Positions 53,442-62,700 of a DNA stretch of 64,000 nt are shown piece by piece. The stretch is from the NCBI RefSeq assembly GCF_018860805.1, contig NZ_JAHKQR010000003.1, positions 1 through 64,000 on the forward strand, in the 5' to 3' direction. The position numbers were made by a program, and so were the translations under genes. Positions within the stretch are counted from its first letter, which is position 1. Each line of letters begins with the position of its first letter. Below the pieces are notes generated by a model. That model was not told the DNA's origin and made no database searches. It saw nothing but the letters and a program-made list of their open reading frames with translations. Source of the DNA: Aestuariibacter sp. A3R04. GTDB taxonomy: Bacteria > Pseudomonadota > Gammaproteobacteria > Enterobacterales > Alteromonadaceae.

Positions 53442-54881
53442 CTACTCTTTTCGCAAAATAGCCGCCCGATGAAGAATAAAATTTACTCCCCAATAGCCCA
53501 GAGTGAGAATACCTAACGCTGAAAGTGCGTAGCCCAGATAGGAAAAACGCGAGGGTGGGGGGAGTAAATTCTGAACGTCGTAAAACAGAATGAGGTCAAT
53601 AATAACACTTATAATTGTAAAGCCGGTAAACGCTGCCAGTATGCGATTAGTTCGCTTGTTGGAAAGCTCGCGCATTTTATCTCTCAATGTCAGTAGCGAC
53701 TGCTCAGAATCGCTCTGAATTTGGATCAGTGAACGAATGAGATCTTCAGATTTATACGCATCCCATATGGCGGCGTAACGAATAGAATCCTCACCCTCTA
53801 CGATTACTTTTTCCGGCTGACTTTCAAATTTTATCATGGAGATAATAGACTGATAATTCTCAATGTTGCGTATTTCTTCATGGATAGCTGCCATTGATTT
53901 GTAATCGGCAATGCGACTGGATGCCGCAATCACATAATAGCCTTCCGAAGAGCAGAACAACGCTGACCAGTACAAATGTACCAAGGACCACAGAAACTTG
54001 GTGCGTTTAATGTTCTCTTTTTCCGCCGCGCATAACTCACTAAAGGTCATGCCTCGCTTAATGTTTTTGCGGTAGCGGATACAGGATGACTCACTTCGGT
54101 TGACCAAGGCCACTGCACCTTCAAACCCTTCGTGACTGATAGGAATTTTTTCGGAACCGGTGAAGCCCATGTTATCGTTTGCGTCGTTGAGAAAGGTGTA
54201 CGCAGTTTCATGCAATTGCTGGGCGTGAACGGTGAGTTGGGGACACACGCCTCCGGAATTGACAAACAACAGGTTTCTGCTTACCGGGCCACACATAAAA
54301 GCAACCCGTTTTGGAACCACACCTTCATCGTATTCAGGCCGAAGTTGATTGACGACGCCGTTGAGATAATCTTCGGAAAATGTCACATATTTTTTGTCGA
54401 TAGCAGTGAGTTCGAGTTCTGCATTAGGCAACCCTTGGTTAAACTCTTTCACAAATTTTAGCTTTAATGCTTCTGCTTTAGTGGCAACGTCCTCCAGCGA
54501 TTCGGTATTAGCTAGCGGTAGGTTTACCGACACCTCCACATTTCCCAGCCCGTAGTCGAATATTGTCAGTCGAGCGAAGACGGCATCAGATAAATCTTCA
54601 CCAAAAATGGAAGAGATGGCCTGCATAAATTGGCTATTAAAAGAAAACTCACGCCACAATTGTCCGTATTTGCGCAACATCAGCGTACGCGGTGCGAGAA
54701 ACTTTTCGAGCTTCCATACACCACAGTCTCCGTCTTCATTGAGTTCTTCCTGGAGCAGTTCTAGAAGGGTAGGGCGTTCCTGAGGGGACATACCTACAGA
54801 GGCTGAAGAAAACCAAACTGGTGCAACGAGAAACAATTGCACATTGTTGTCAATGAGATATTCCTGTTCTGGGGTTTGCAC
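53442..54881 (-). CDS. Unrecognised protein with two C-terminal membrane segments
   Basis: A 479-residue protein of no family I recognise. The first 390 residues look soluble, without signal peptide or obvious catalytic motif. A helical, possibly coiled-coil stretch (about 385-410) leads to two hydrophobic segments (ILAAFTGFTIISVIIDLILF and YLGYALSALGILTLGYWGVNFIL) and a basic tail. The soluble-helix-plus-two-membrane-helix layout recalls CorA-like proteins, but I see no GMN motif and do not call it a channel. It starts with GTG behind an AAGGA ribosome site, is co-transcribed with the DddQ-like gene and divergent from dddY, with only 62 bases between. A role in the DMSP system is inferred from position only. 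Confidence 0.82.
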   Translation of the reverse strand: MQTPEQEYLIDNNVQLFLVAPVWFSSASVGMSPQERPTLLELLQEELNEDGDCGVWKLEKFLAPRTLMLRKYGQLWREFSFNSQFMQAISSIFGEDLSDAVFARLTIFDYGLGNVEVSVNLPLANTESLEDVATKAEALKLKFVKEFNQGLPNAELELTAIDKKYVTFSEDYLNGVVNQLRPEYDEGVVPKRVAFMCGPVSRNLLFVNSGGVCPQLTVHAQQLHETAYTFLNDANDNMGFTGSEKIPISHEGFEGAVALVNRSESSCIRYRKNIKRGMTFSELCAAEKENIKRTKFLWSLVHLYWSALFCSSEGYYVIAASSRIADYKSMAAIHEEIRNIENYQSIISMIKFESQPEKVIVEGEDSIRYAAIWDAYKSEDLIRSLIQIQSDSEQSLLTLRDKMRELSNKRTNRILAAFTGFTIISVIIDLILFYDVQNLLPPPSRFSYLGYALSALGILTLGYWGVNFILHRAAILRKE

Positions 54882-54943
54882 TGCTATTCCTTCAAATTGG
54901 TTATGTTATAGTTTTGTCAGTGTGAAACAAGCTGGAAAATATC

Positions 54944-56131
54944 GTGAAAATCCAATTTATTAGCTATGCGGCGGGGGTGCAACTGTGGATGCTCTCGTCG
55001 ATGGCCGCAGCCGCCACGTTTGTTTGCAGCGACGATATTGATGCGTCAGCTAAACACTCGGAAGCAGCAAACATACTATGGAGTCAAACACTAACATACC
55101 TTCAAGGTGTGAGGGAAATTCTAACTGAGAACAACGGCTGCAATGACGGGCCGCTGGCGGTGGTTGAAACTAACGATGGAGGTGGAAACGTCGCCCGGCA
55201 GTGTGTGACCAAATATCAGGATGTTCAAAAAGCCATTAAACACCTCGATAGTGTATTAAAAGAACCCGATGCAGCGAGAAAGTGCTTTGATACGCAGAAG
55301 CACTACGATGCCTTTCCTCTTTATTCTGCCAACGATGATATTAAGGCCAAATCTACTGTCGCAGCCTGGCTTGACCGACCTACTTTAGTCGCGTTTTATC
55401 AGCAAAAATCAGGGGAATTGAAAGACGCAGGTCTGTCTCTGGCAAACGACTTTTGGGCCATTTTGCAGCAAAGCAAAATGCCTTATTATCTGAAGACGGA
55501 TATCTCCGTCCGGCAACTTCCTGATCTTTGGGCTGCTGTGGGCTGGTTACCTTTTTACGCCGATAGTGAAAAAGCGCATAACGTGCGTTTTCGCGGAGGG
55601 TATGCCTATGCCGAAGTAATGGGGCCTTGGGGGCTATTGCGCATAAAAACCATTGATGGTGAACCTGTAGGGGCTGAAATTGGCATGACCGTTCAGCTTA
55701 GCGATACGTTTTACCCCTATCACTATCATCATCCACAAGAGTTTTACATGCCTCTGACTTCAGCGTCCTGTGGTGATGAGCACCTGTTCTTCGTAGCTCA
55801 AGAAGACAGCGCATTGTTTGAGCGTCACTCCCGGCAGGATGGTTTTTACATCGATGCAGACCCCTCGGCAGATCTTCCTGCTTGGTTTATTCCTCAATCA
55901 CCCAATGGCAATAATTTTACCTATTTTGAACGCAATGCGATTCACGCCTTTAACGTTGGCAAAGGGTGTAGCAATCAGCCCTCCGGCCTTGTTTCTGTGT
56001 GGGGAAGAACCACGGCAAGAGACAACGAACAAAGTACCCGACTCTGTGAAGTCGTTGAAAAACGCAGTGTAGCCCGTAACGCAGAACCTCATTCCCGTTA
56101 CATCTGCAACCCCACTAAATGGGAGTATTAG
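54944..56131 (+). CDS. dddY: Periplasmic DMSP lyase DddY
   Basis: A 395-residue exported cupin protein. A signal peptide (SYAAGVQLWMLSSMAAAA) is followed by a helical N-terminal domain and a C-terminal cupin. The metal ligands fit DddY: His262-x3-Glu266-x-Tyr268 (YHYHHPQEFYMP) and His334 (AIHAFNV), a spacing nearly the same as in characterised DddY (His, Glu, Tyr, then His about 73 residues later). DddY splits dimethylsulfoniopropionate into dimethyl sulfide and acrylate in the periplasm and is the only exported DMSP lyase family. Several Cys residues are consistent with disulfides. The start is GTG. It is divergent from the 479-residue gene and the cytoplasmic DddQ-like gene. Confidence 0.85.
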   Translation: MKIQFISYAAGVQLWMLSSMAAAATFVCSDDIDASAKHSEAANILWSQTLTYLQGVREILTENNGCNDGPLAVVETNDGGGNVARQCVTKYQDVQKAIKHLDSVLKEPDAARKCFDTQKHYDAFPLYSANDDIKAKSTVAAWLDRPTLVAFYQQKSGELKDAGLSLANDFWAILQQSKMPYYLKTDISVRQLPDLWAAVGWLPFYADSEKAHNVRFRGGYAYAEVMGPWGLLRIKTIDGEPVGAEIGMTVQLSDTFYPYHYHHPQEFYMPLTSASCGDEHLFFVAQEDSALFERHSRQDGFYIDADPSADLPAWFIPQSPNGNNFTYFERNAIHAFNVGKGCSNQPSGLVSVWGRTTARDNEQSTRLCEVVEKRSVARNAEPHSRYICNPTKWEY

Positions 56132-56308
56132 CGTCGCTCGAACGACCTGTGTTTAAAGAGTGAAAATGGCGGGCGACATTTTTGATATAAGAAAGATGTA
56201 ATTTTTATTAGGTTACTTTTACTGTGTAGGTTGATTTTTGTTACCTAGTTCCTATTTGTGTGTTACTTGGCCGGCAGGTCGCACTAACACTCAAACTGGA
56301 AAACACAG

Positions 56309-56791
56309 ATGAAATACACGTTAATTGTTGTAGTTACGTTTTTGTTCTTAACCCTTGCTCCAACTGCTTATAGCCGACCCATGGCGGAATTAAAAACCGG
56401 CGCGGCTATATGGAGCCTGATGGATGATGCAGATCGAAGCGCGATCCACATCGCCTATACGCTGCGGCCACTTGATGAGCATTACGGTGTTAGGCCCACT
56501 ATACTGATGATCTGGGCAGACGAAGGTCAGCGCTATTTTGCCGCCGGGTTAGCCAAAGATTTGTATGAAAATTGGCCCTGGTCAGTGCGTTTCAGCTTTC
56601 ACGCAGGTCTGATGGATTCTGCGGAGGAACTGGGTGATACCATGGAGTTTTATTCGGCATTGTCTGGCCGGTATCACCTCGATAGTGATTGGGCCATAGA
56701 AGCGGAGGTAGGACATATCTCCAATGGCGGATTGGGCGATACGAACCCAGGTTCAGAGTCTTTCGTGGTAAGTGTAATAAAGAGCTTTTGA
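56309..56791 (+). CDS. pagL: PagL-type lipid A 3-O-deacylase
   Basis: A 160-residue outer-membrane barrel with a signal peptide (VVTFLFLTLAPTAYS). The catalytic triad of PagL is in register: His136 and Ser138 in GHISNGG and Glu150 in NPGSES, the same His+2 Ser and His+14 Glu spacing as the P. aeruginosa enzyme. It ends in Phe (VIKSF), as barrel proteins do. It would remove the 3-O acyl chain of lipid A in the outer leaflet, altering envelope permeability and immune recognition. It is slightly short for the family, and appears to be monocistronic. Confidence 0.86.
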   Translation: MKYTLIVVVTFLFLTLAPTAYSRPMAELKTGAAIWSLMDDADRSAIHIAYTLRPLDEHYGVRPTILMIWADEGQRYFAAGLAKDLYENWPWSVRFSFHAGLMDSAEELGDTMEFYSALSGRYHLDSDWAIEAEVGHISNGGLGDTNPGSESFVVSVIKSF

Positions 56792-56979
56792 GTGCTTTTT
56801 GGCGATATCCGCTGTGTCGCAGTAGCTCGCTTCCCTTGCCATAATTCGTATCCTTCGCACCAGGGCGACAATACCACGCCCTGGTTATCCATACCTAAGT
56901 TTGCTGGCAAAATCCCTTTAGATTGCTACTCTTTCATCATATTAACTATATTCTATATGTATTGGTATTCGTGACAACA

Positions 56980-58176
56980 ATGGTGAAAGTTTTTAAATTT
57001 GGGGCAGTATTTATTTGCCTTAGTATTGCTACAGATACCATGGCACAAGAATCAGACCGGTTTGCACTGTCTGGTTTCGCTCGGGTTATTGGTGGCGTAC
57101 TGGATACCAGTGACGCATCCTTTGAAGGGTATGACAACAGTATTCGCTTCTCAGAGAAGTCGCTCTTCGCTCTACAGGGAGACTATCGACTTACTGATAC
57201 GTGGTCAGCGTCTGCACAGCTGTTACTGCACAGTGATAGCAATAGGGATTCAGGTATTGAATGGGCGTACCTCACCTATAAGCCTACAGACAACCTGAAA
57301 CTGCTCGTGGGCAAACTCAGAACGCCCTACCTCAAATACTCAGATGTCATCGATGTCGGGTTTGCCTATCCATGGCTTTCTGCACCGCAGCAGCTGTACG
57401 GCAGCTATTTGTTCTTTTCTAACTTCGAAGGCGCTATAGCACGGTATCAGTTGAGTATTGATGAAGTCTACATCGATGTGGAAGGGTATTACGGTGGATT
57501 TAACACAGATTTCGAGAACAGCGGCGAAACGTTTAATCTATCTGTCGATGCGCTTTATGGCGGTGTGGTTGAAGTAAATTATGGCGGTTGGCAACTCAGG
57601 GCTGCGACTCTGAGCACAGAAGAAGTGGATGCAGACGTGGAGGGCATCCATCAGCTTGTTGCGGGTCTGAATCAGGCTGGTTTTAGTGATATTGCTGATT
57701 TTTTTGCGTTAGACGGCTCCGCAGACACTTTTATCATGGGCGTATCATACGATAGCCTCGACTGGTTTTTTTCAGCAGAACGCATGAAAGTAACCTCTGA
57801 TATTGCTGTATTAGCGGGAATTGATAATTACTACGCAACGATTGGCACCTACCACAATGATTTTCAGTTTTTGGTAACCTTTGCTCATTCCAAGCAAACG
57901 TTAAACCTGTTGGAAAATGCCATTCCGATTGGTATCAATCCGCAGTTAGATGCACTTTCATTTGGTGTTGACGAGCTATACCGCAGTTTGCCTTCCGATG
58001 ATCTCGACTCAGTTACATTTACTACCCGGTGGAATTATTCTACGGATATAGCATTCAAGGCAGAAGTGACACTTCTCGATGGTAAAAGTGGGAAAAGCTC
58101 TTATTTTGAAATCGAAAATAGTGCGTTCAATCGCAAAGCGACATTATATCAGGTTGGGATGGAGTGGGTATTTTAA
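56980..58176 (+). CDS. Porin-like outer-membrane protein
   Basis: A 398-residue exported protein with a signal peptide (FGAVFICLSIATDTMAQ) and a 16-strand-porin-like sequence: FALSGFARVIGG at the start, WSASAQLLLH, VGKLRTPYLKYSD and a C-terminal Phe in VGMEWVF. It resembles trimeric porins/OprO-P-like channels found with phosphate-binding-type proteins. Its stop overlaps the start of the next gene (TAATG), so porin and small binding protein are made together. The ATG at 56980 is chosen because the signal peptide follows directly. Confidence 0.86.
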   Translation: MVKVFKFGAVFICLSIATDTMAQESDRFALSGFARVIGGVLDTSDASFEGYDNSIRFSEKSLFALQGDYRLTDTWSASAQLLLHSDSNRDSGIEWAYLTYKPTDNLKLLVGKLRTPYLKYSDVIDVGFAYPWLSAPQQLYGSYLFFSNFEGAIARYQLSIDEVYIDVEGYYGGFNTDFENSGETFNLSVDALYGGVVEVNYGGWQLRAATLSTEEVDADVEGIHQLVAGLNQAGFSDIADFFALDGSADTFIMGVSYDSLDWFFSAERMKVTSDIAVLAGIDNYYATIGTYHNDFQFLVTFAHSKQTLNLLENAIPIGINPQLDALSFGVDELYRSLPSDDLDSVTFTTRWNYSTDIAFKAEVTLLDGKSGKSSYFEIENSAFNRKATLYQVGMEWVF

Positions 58177-58601
58177 TGAAAGCACTCTTTTTTTTCCTTG
58201 TTATCAGTTTCGTGCTATGGCCAGTATCAAAAGCGCTGGCGGCTAAGCAAATCATTGTTGTTACAAATATGGAAAAGCCACCGCCGATGAAAAAACACGA
58301 AATTCGAAATCTGTTTATGGGGGGCGCAAGCAATGTGTTTGAGCCTGTTGTATTGAAACCCGGTGAGGAAGCCCGGCACGTGTTTAACACGTTAGTTGTG
58401 GGGCTTACTGAAGCGAGAATTCAGTCGTACTGGGCACAAATGCGATTCAGTGGAAGACATAGAGCTCCTGTTGAAGTGGAGTCGACTGAGCAAATGCTGC
58501 AGTATTTGCTTGAACATAAAGGCGCCGTAGGCTATTTGCCGGCAGATGTGACTATTCCTGAGCAACTTACGGTTCTCTTTAGCTCTAGACAGCAAGGGTA
58601 A
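58176..58601 (+). CDS. Small PstS-like periplasmic binding protein
   Basis: A 141-residue exported protein with a signal peptide (LFFFLVISFVLWPVSKALA). The sequence resembles half of a PstS-type phosphate-binding fold: an IIVVTN strand, a KKHEIRNLFMG helix, and the LEHKGAVGYLPAD motif typical of these proteins. At this size it is one lobe only. It is translationally coupled to the porin. A GGDEF-EAL gene converges 15 bases away. It may deliver an anion signal to that sensor, or simply be a porin partner; the ligand is unknown. Confidence 0.8.
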   Translation: MKALFFFLVISFVLWPVSKALAAKQIIVVTNMEKPPPMKKHEIRNLFMGGASNVFEPVVLKPGEEARHVFNTLVVGLTEARIQSYWAQMRFSGRHRAPVEVESTEQMLQYLLEHKGAVGYLPADVTIPEQLTVLFSSRQQG

Positions 58602-58616
58602 ACAGCGCAAAGTCTT

Positions 58617-60683
58617 TTACTGCAACGCGGGGTAAGTTTTTTCTTTGTTCAGGGGTTCAGGTTTACCAAAATAAAAACCTTGTAACAGATGGCAGCCATG
58701 CTTCTTTAAAAATGCTGCCTGCTGCTCGGTTTCCACACCTTCCGCACAAACTTCAAGCTTCAAGTGCACAGCCATATTTATGATGGTATCAGTGATGAGT
58801 TCCGAACGTTCTGAAATGCCTATTTGACTGACGAACTGACGGTCAATTTTTAGCGTATCTATATTGAATTCAGTTAGATAACTGAGAGATGAATAGCCAG
58901 TGCCGAAGTCGTCCAAGGCAATCTTACAGTCCAATGACCTGGCTTTTTCGAAAAAGATATTCCCCGATTGAAAACTTTTTAAATACGCCGATTCGGTAAT
59001 TTCAAATTCGATGAACTGCGCAAGATCGCCGAGTTGAGCGACCCGTTGAAGCGTAAAATCGGTAACCGAATCATCGGAGAGATCAGAGGCTGATAGATTT
59101 AACGAAACCACAACGTGTCCGCCGTACTGTTTTTGAATTCGGGGTAAATCGGTACAAACCTGGTTTACTACCCATTTTGTGATCTGTGCGATTTTATCGC
59201 TCTGTTCTGCGATAGGTATAAATTCTCCGGGTGATACGAGGCCCAAATAAGGGTTGTACCAACGCAGGAGTGCTTCGAAACCCTGAATGGCAGAATTGTG
59301 ATTAACTTTAGGCTGGTAAACGAGATAAAATTCGTCGTTGTCAATAGCACTGGTAATACTAGAAGCTATGTGGATGATGCGCTTATTGTCGTTCTGCATC
59401 ATCCGGGTAAACAATGTAAACTGTCCCCGGCCGTTGCGTTTAGCGTGATACATAGCGATGTCAGCATTGCTCATCAGTATACTTAATTGATAGTCACAGT
59501 CTTTTGCCATGGCAACGCCCACGCTGACCCCGGTATCCAGTTTCCATTGTTCTATGTTTTGGGGTTCGCCTAAAATATCTACTAGTCGCTGGCAAATATT
59601 TTCTAACTCTGCCTGGTTTGGGGCCTCACTAAGAATGACGACAAATTCGTCGCCGCCCAAGCGACCAACGATGTCACCTTCACGAAGCGTTTTACTGATG
59701 AGATCGGCGATACGACAAAGTAGTTTGTCGCCAACATCGTGGCCAAAGGAATCATTCACTACTTTAAAACCATCCAGATCGAGAAATAATACAATTACGT
59801 CGCTTTCATTGCGTTTTGCTCTGGCCAACTCAATAGACAAGGTTTTCATTAAGAACTGGCGGTTGGGTAAGCCGGTGAGTGGGTCAAAATTGGCTAACTG
59901 TTCCATTTGTTCCTGTTGTTTGGTCAAAAGCTGGTTTTTCTGGCGGTTCAATTCCGTTTGTTTATTAATGTCGAACATCATTCTGTTAAACCCCTGAGTC
60001 AGGGCCTGAATTTCTGTTTTGCCCTTAATTTCTACGGTAACAGCATAATTCTGTGTTTCTTCTATTTGGCGCATTTGTGTAATGAGGTTAAACAAGGGGC
60101 GAAGTGACCGCCGCTGTAATTCCAGCGCGATAAACACAGCCAAGATAAGCAGAGCAACAACAAAAGGAAGTACGGCAACGAAAAAATTGCGTTTGCCTGC
60201 AGAAAGCGACTCCGCGATGCGGTATGAAATAACCAGCTTACCCTGGCTGAAGGCCGGGTCACCGATTTGTTGGACTACCTGGATATGGCCATTTTTTACC
60301 TTTAAACCAAAGGGAAGTGTACTGAGGACCTCGTCGAGCATTGTGTCGTGATGAACGATGTCTGAATCATCCGAAAGCATAGCGTTGCCCGCGTAGGAGC
60401 TCACCAGATCCGCCTGAATATTATAAACTCGGGCAAATTCCACATTGTCATACTCTTCCAGGCGCAAGAGTATACTGAGCATGGCGAAATTACCCGGTGG
60501 TTCATTCATAAATGGGAGTAGATCGTTCGCCAGATTTGTCGAAAGTGACTGAAGTTCTTTGGCCACAAAGTTCTCGTAGAGATCTTCATAGACGCTAAGC
60601 GATACCCACATGATCAGAGCACTGATGAGCGTGATAGACACAAGTGTTATGGCGGCGATTTCGGAACGAAGACTTTTCAACAA
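58617..60683 (-). CDS. Membrane-bound GGDEF-EAL protein
   Basis: A 688-residue c-di-GMP enzyme. There are two membrane segments (near residues 8-30 and 165-185) around a periplasmic sensor domain, a HAMP-like linker, then GGDEF (RLGGDEFVVIL near residue 343) with an I-site REGD five residues before it, and an EAL domain (FEALLRWYNP near 473, DDFGTGYSSLSYL, EGVETEQQ). Both active sites look intact, so it could make or degrade c-di-GMP. The start appears to be TTG behind a GAGG site at good distance. The periplasmic domain may interact with the convergently encoded porin/binding-protein pair; this arrangement recurs in marine gammaproteobacteria as I recall. Confidence 0.93.
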   Translation of the reverse strand: MLKSLRSEIAAITLVSITLISALIMWVSLSVYEDLYENFVAKELQSLSTNLANDLLPFMNEPPGNFAMLSILLRLEEYDNVEFARVYNIQADLVSSYAGNAMLSDDSDIVHHDTMLDEVLSTLPFGLKVKNGHIQVVQQIGDPAFSQGKLVISYRIAESLSAGKRNFFVAVLPFVVALLILAVFIALELQRRSLRPLFNLITQMRQIEETQNYAVTVEIKGKTEIQALTQGFNRMMFDINKQTELNRQKNQLLTKQQEQMEQLANFDPLTGLPNRQFLMKTLSIELARAKRNESDVIVLFLDLDGFKVVNDSFGHDVGDKLLCRIADLISKTLREGDIVGRLGGDEFVVILSEAPNQAELENICQRLVDILGEPQNIEQWKLDTGVSVGVAMAKDCDYQLSILMSNADIAMYHAKRNGRGQFTLFTRMMQNDNKRIIHIASSITSAIDNDEFYLVYQPKVNHNSAIQGFEALLRWYNPYLGLVSPGEFIPIAEQSDKIAQITKWVVNQVCTDLPRIQKQYGGHVVVSLNLSASDLSDDSVTDFTLQRVAQLGDLAQFIEFEITESAYLKSFQSGNIFFEKARSLDCKIALDDFGTGYSSLSYLTEFNIDTLKIDRQFVSQIGISERSELITDTIINMAVHLKLEVCAEGVETEQQAAFLKKHGCHLLQGFYFGKPEPLNKEKTYPALQ

Positions 60684-61049
60684 ATAACCTCAGGCGCTGC
60701 AACTTTTGTTTTCTATGAATGAGACTTACCCTTCGCCAGGGAGGCGTTGCCATTTCGCAGATAAAAAACAGACGCCCTAACGCATAAGATAATTGTAATC
60801 TATTCTTTGCTTTTTTGGGGATTATTCTTTGGTGTGTATAAAAAACAAGCTGGCTATTATGCTTGTGGACTGTTATTATGCTTGCGCCTCTCGAAGGTTC
60901 TATTAAAGTTTGTGTATTGCTAATTTCGATAAGTTCTTTGTAAGTCTTTTTGCTTCACTTCCAAATCGCTACTGAAAAGCCTGTTCCAAAGCTGATAGCC
61001 CTTCTGTGCACATCGGGATTTTTCCCTGTATTATTTTTAGGAGTTAGCT
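60684..61049. other. Region between GGDEF-EAL and csp genes
   Basis: 366 bases with no convincing gene. It is AT-rich and ends with AGGAG 7 bases before the csp start. Much of it may be the long structured 5' leader typical of cold-shock mRNAs, but I could not identify a definite cold box. Confidence 0.5.
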
Positions 61050-61259
61050 ATGTCTACAGTAACAGGTACCGTAAAGTGGTTCGACGAAAGTAAAGGTTTC
61101 GGTTTTATCTCTCAAACAGAGGGTGGCAACGACGTATTCGTTCATTTCCGCGCTATTAAATCCGAAGGTTTCCGGACATTGGCTGAAGGTCAGCACGTTC
61201 AGTTCACGATCGAACAGGGTAACAAAGGTCCTCAGGCTGCTGACGTGGTAGTACTTTAA
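61050..61259 (+). CDS. Cold-shock domain protein (CspA family)
   Basis: A 69-residue single cold-shock domain. RNP1 KGFGFISQ and RNP2 VFVHF are intact, so it binds single-stranded nucleic acid and acts as an RNA chaperone. It is followed 85 bases later by a DEAD-box helicase gene; the pair would cooperate in unwinding RNA at low temperature. Which paralogue (CspA, C, D, E) cannot be decided from sequence alone. Confidence 0.96.
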   Translation: MSTVTGTVKWFDESKGFGFISQTEGGNDVFVHFRAIKSEGFRTLAEGQHVQFTIEQGNKGPQAADVVVL

Positions 61260-61344
61260 GGCAAAGTCACGTTATTCACGGGTATCCCTCTGATATCCGG
61301 TATTTCTCTCTTTCTTCATTTTTTTCCTTATTATTTGAGGTGCT

Positions 61345-62601
61345 ATGTCATTTTCCCATTTGGGCCTGAGTTCGCCCTTGCTAAAAGCGGTGTCAGCGCA
61401 AGGCTATTCGTCGCCGTCTCCTGTTCAGGAACAAGCTATTCCCGTTATCTTGTCAGGGCAAGACGTCATGGCGGCAGCGCAAACCGGCACTGGTAAAACC
61501 GCAGGTTTTTCCCTGCCACTGTTGGAGAGATTAAGCGCAGGCCGAAGTGCAGGCGCTAATCAGGTGCGGGCCCTGGTGCTTACTCCAACTCGTGAGCTGG
61601 CCGCACAGGTGGAAGAAAATATTCGCCAGTTTAATCAGTTTTTGAATTTAAAAACCACCGTGGTCTTTGGCGGAGTGGGCATTAACCCACAAATGAAGCG
61701 CCTGCGCGGAGGCACAGACATTCTCGTTGCAACTCCGGGTAGATTGCTCGACTTGTATCAGCAAAACGCTGTGAAGTTCGACGCCCTTGAAACCCTGGTG
61801 CTCGACGAGGCTGACCGTATGCTGGATATGGGCTTTATTCACGACATTAAACGCATTTTGAAACTATTGCCGGTTAAACGCCAGACGTTACTTTTTTCTG
61901 CCACGTTTTCAGAGTCCGTTACCACATTGGCACAAACCGTTGCCAAAAACCCCGTGAAAATTTCTACTGCACCGGCCAATACAACCGTTGAAGAAATTCA
62001 ACAGCGCTTAATTAGCGTGGACAAATCGAAAAAGGTGGGGGCATTAAAAGCGCTCATCAAGCAAAACAACTGGCACCAAACCCTGGTGTTCAGTCGCACA
62101 AAGCACGGCGCAAATCGCATTGCGACAAAGCTGACACAATCAGGTATTCCCAGCGCAGCTATTCACGGCAATAAAAGCCAGGGCGCGCGTACCCGCGCAT
62201 TGAGCGAGTTTAAATCAGGTAAGATAAACGTGTTGGTGGCAACTGACATTGCGGCCAGAGGTATTGACATTGAGGCGCTGCCTATTGTTGTTAATTTGGA
62301 ATTGCCAAACACAGCCGCAGACTACGTGCATCGGATTGGACGCACAGGTCGGGCCGGTGCCAGTGGCGAAGCGCTGTCGTTGGTGAGTGCCGATGAAGTT
62401 GATCAGCTTAAAGATATTGAAACGCTGATCCAGAAATTGCTCCCCCGAGAGACGCTGGCAGGCTTTGAGCCAGCTCAGGCGTTACCGGAAACGGTATTGC
62501 GGGCGCCTAAAAAGCCCAAGAAGCCAAAGCAGCCGAAAAAGTCATTTGGCAGCGTACCAAGGAATCGGCAAGGTTCAGCGAGACAGCGTTCAGCGCATTA
62601 A
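61345..62601 (+). CDS. rhlE: DEAD-box ATP-dependent RNA helicase, RhlE-like
   Basis: A 418-residue RNA helicase with all core motifs: Q-motif ([11 protein letters not shown]), [38 protein letters not shown], and [11 protein letters not shown] short Lys/Pro-rich tail ([14 protein letters not shown]) replaces any extra domain, as in RhlE. Functions of RhlE-type enzymes include ribosome assembly and mRNA decay. Preceded by GAGG and the csp gene. Confidence 0.94.
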   Translation: MSFSHLGLSSPLLKAVSAQGYSSPSPVQEQAIPVILSGQDVMAAAQTGTGKTAGFSLPLLERLSAGRSAGANQVRALVLTPTRELAAQVEENIRQFNQFLNLKTTVVFGGVGINPQMKRLRGGTDILVATPGRLLDLYQQNAVKFDALETLVLDEADRMLDMGFIHDIKRILKLLPVKRQTLLFSATFSESVTTLAQTVAKNPVKISTAPANTTVEEIQQRLISVDKSKKVGALKALIKQNNWHQTLVFSRTKHGANRIATKLTQSGIPSAAIHGNKSQGARTRALSEFKSGKINVLVATDIAARGIDIEALPIVVNLELPNTAADYVHRIGRTGRAGASGEALSLVSADEVDQLKDIETLIQKLLPRETLAGFEPAQALPETVLRAPKKPKKPKQPKKSFGSVPRNRQGSARQRSAH

Positions 62602-62652
62602 TTATTAAGCCAATTTGTCCTTTTTTGTCCGTCGTCCTGATTTTGATTAGTG

Positions 62653-62658
62653 TATAAT
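62653..62658 (+). promoter_or_regulatory. Candidate -10 element of dld
   Basis: A consensus TATAAT lies 43 bases before the dld start codon. No well-placed -35 box is obvious (a TCGTCC 15 bases upstream is the best), so the promoter is tentative. Confidence 0.35.
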
Positions 62659-62700
62659 CCGTCAACACAAGTTGCCGGTGATATCAACTAAGAGAGAGAA

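Noticed and set aside
53442..54881. Annotation as a CorA-type magnesium channel
   Set aside because: The two C-terminal helices fit, but no GMN motif or acidic loop is present.
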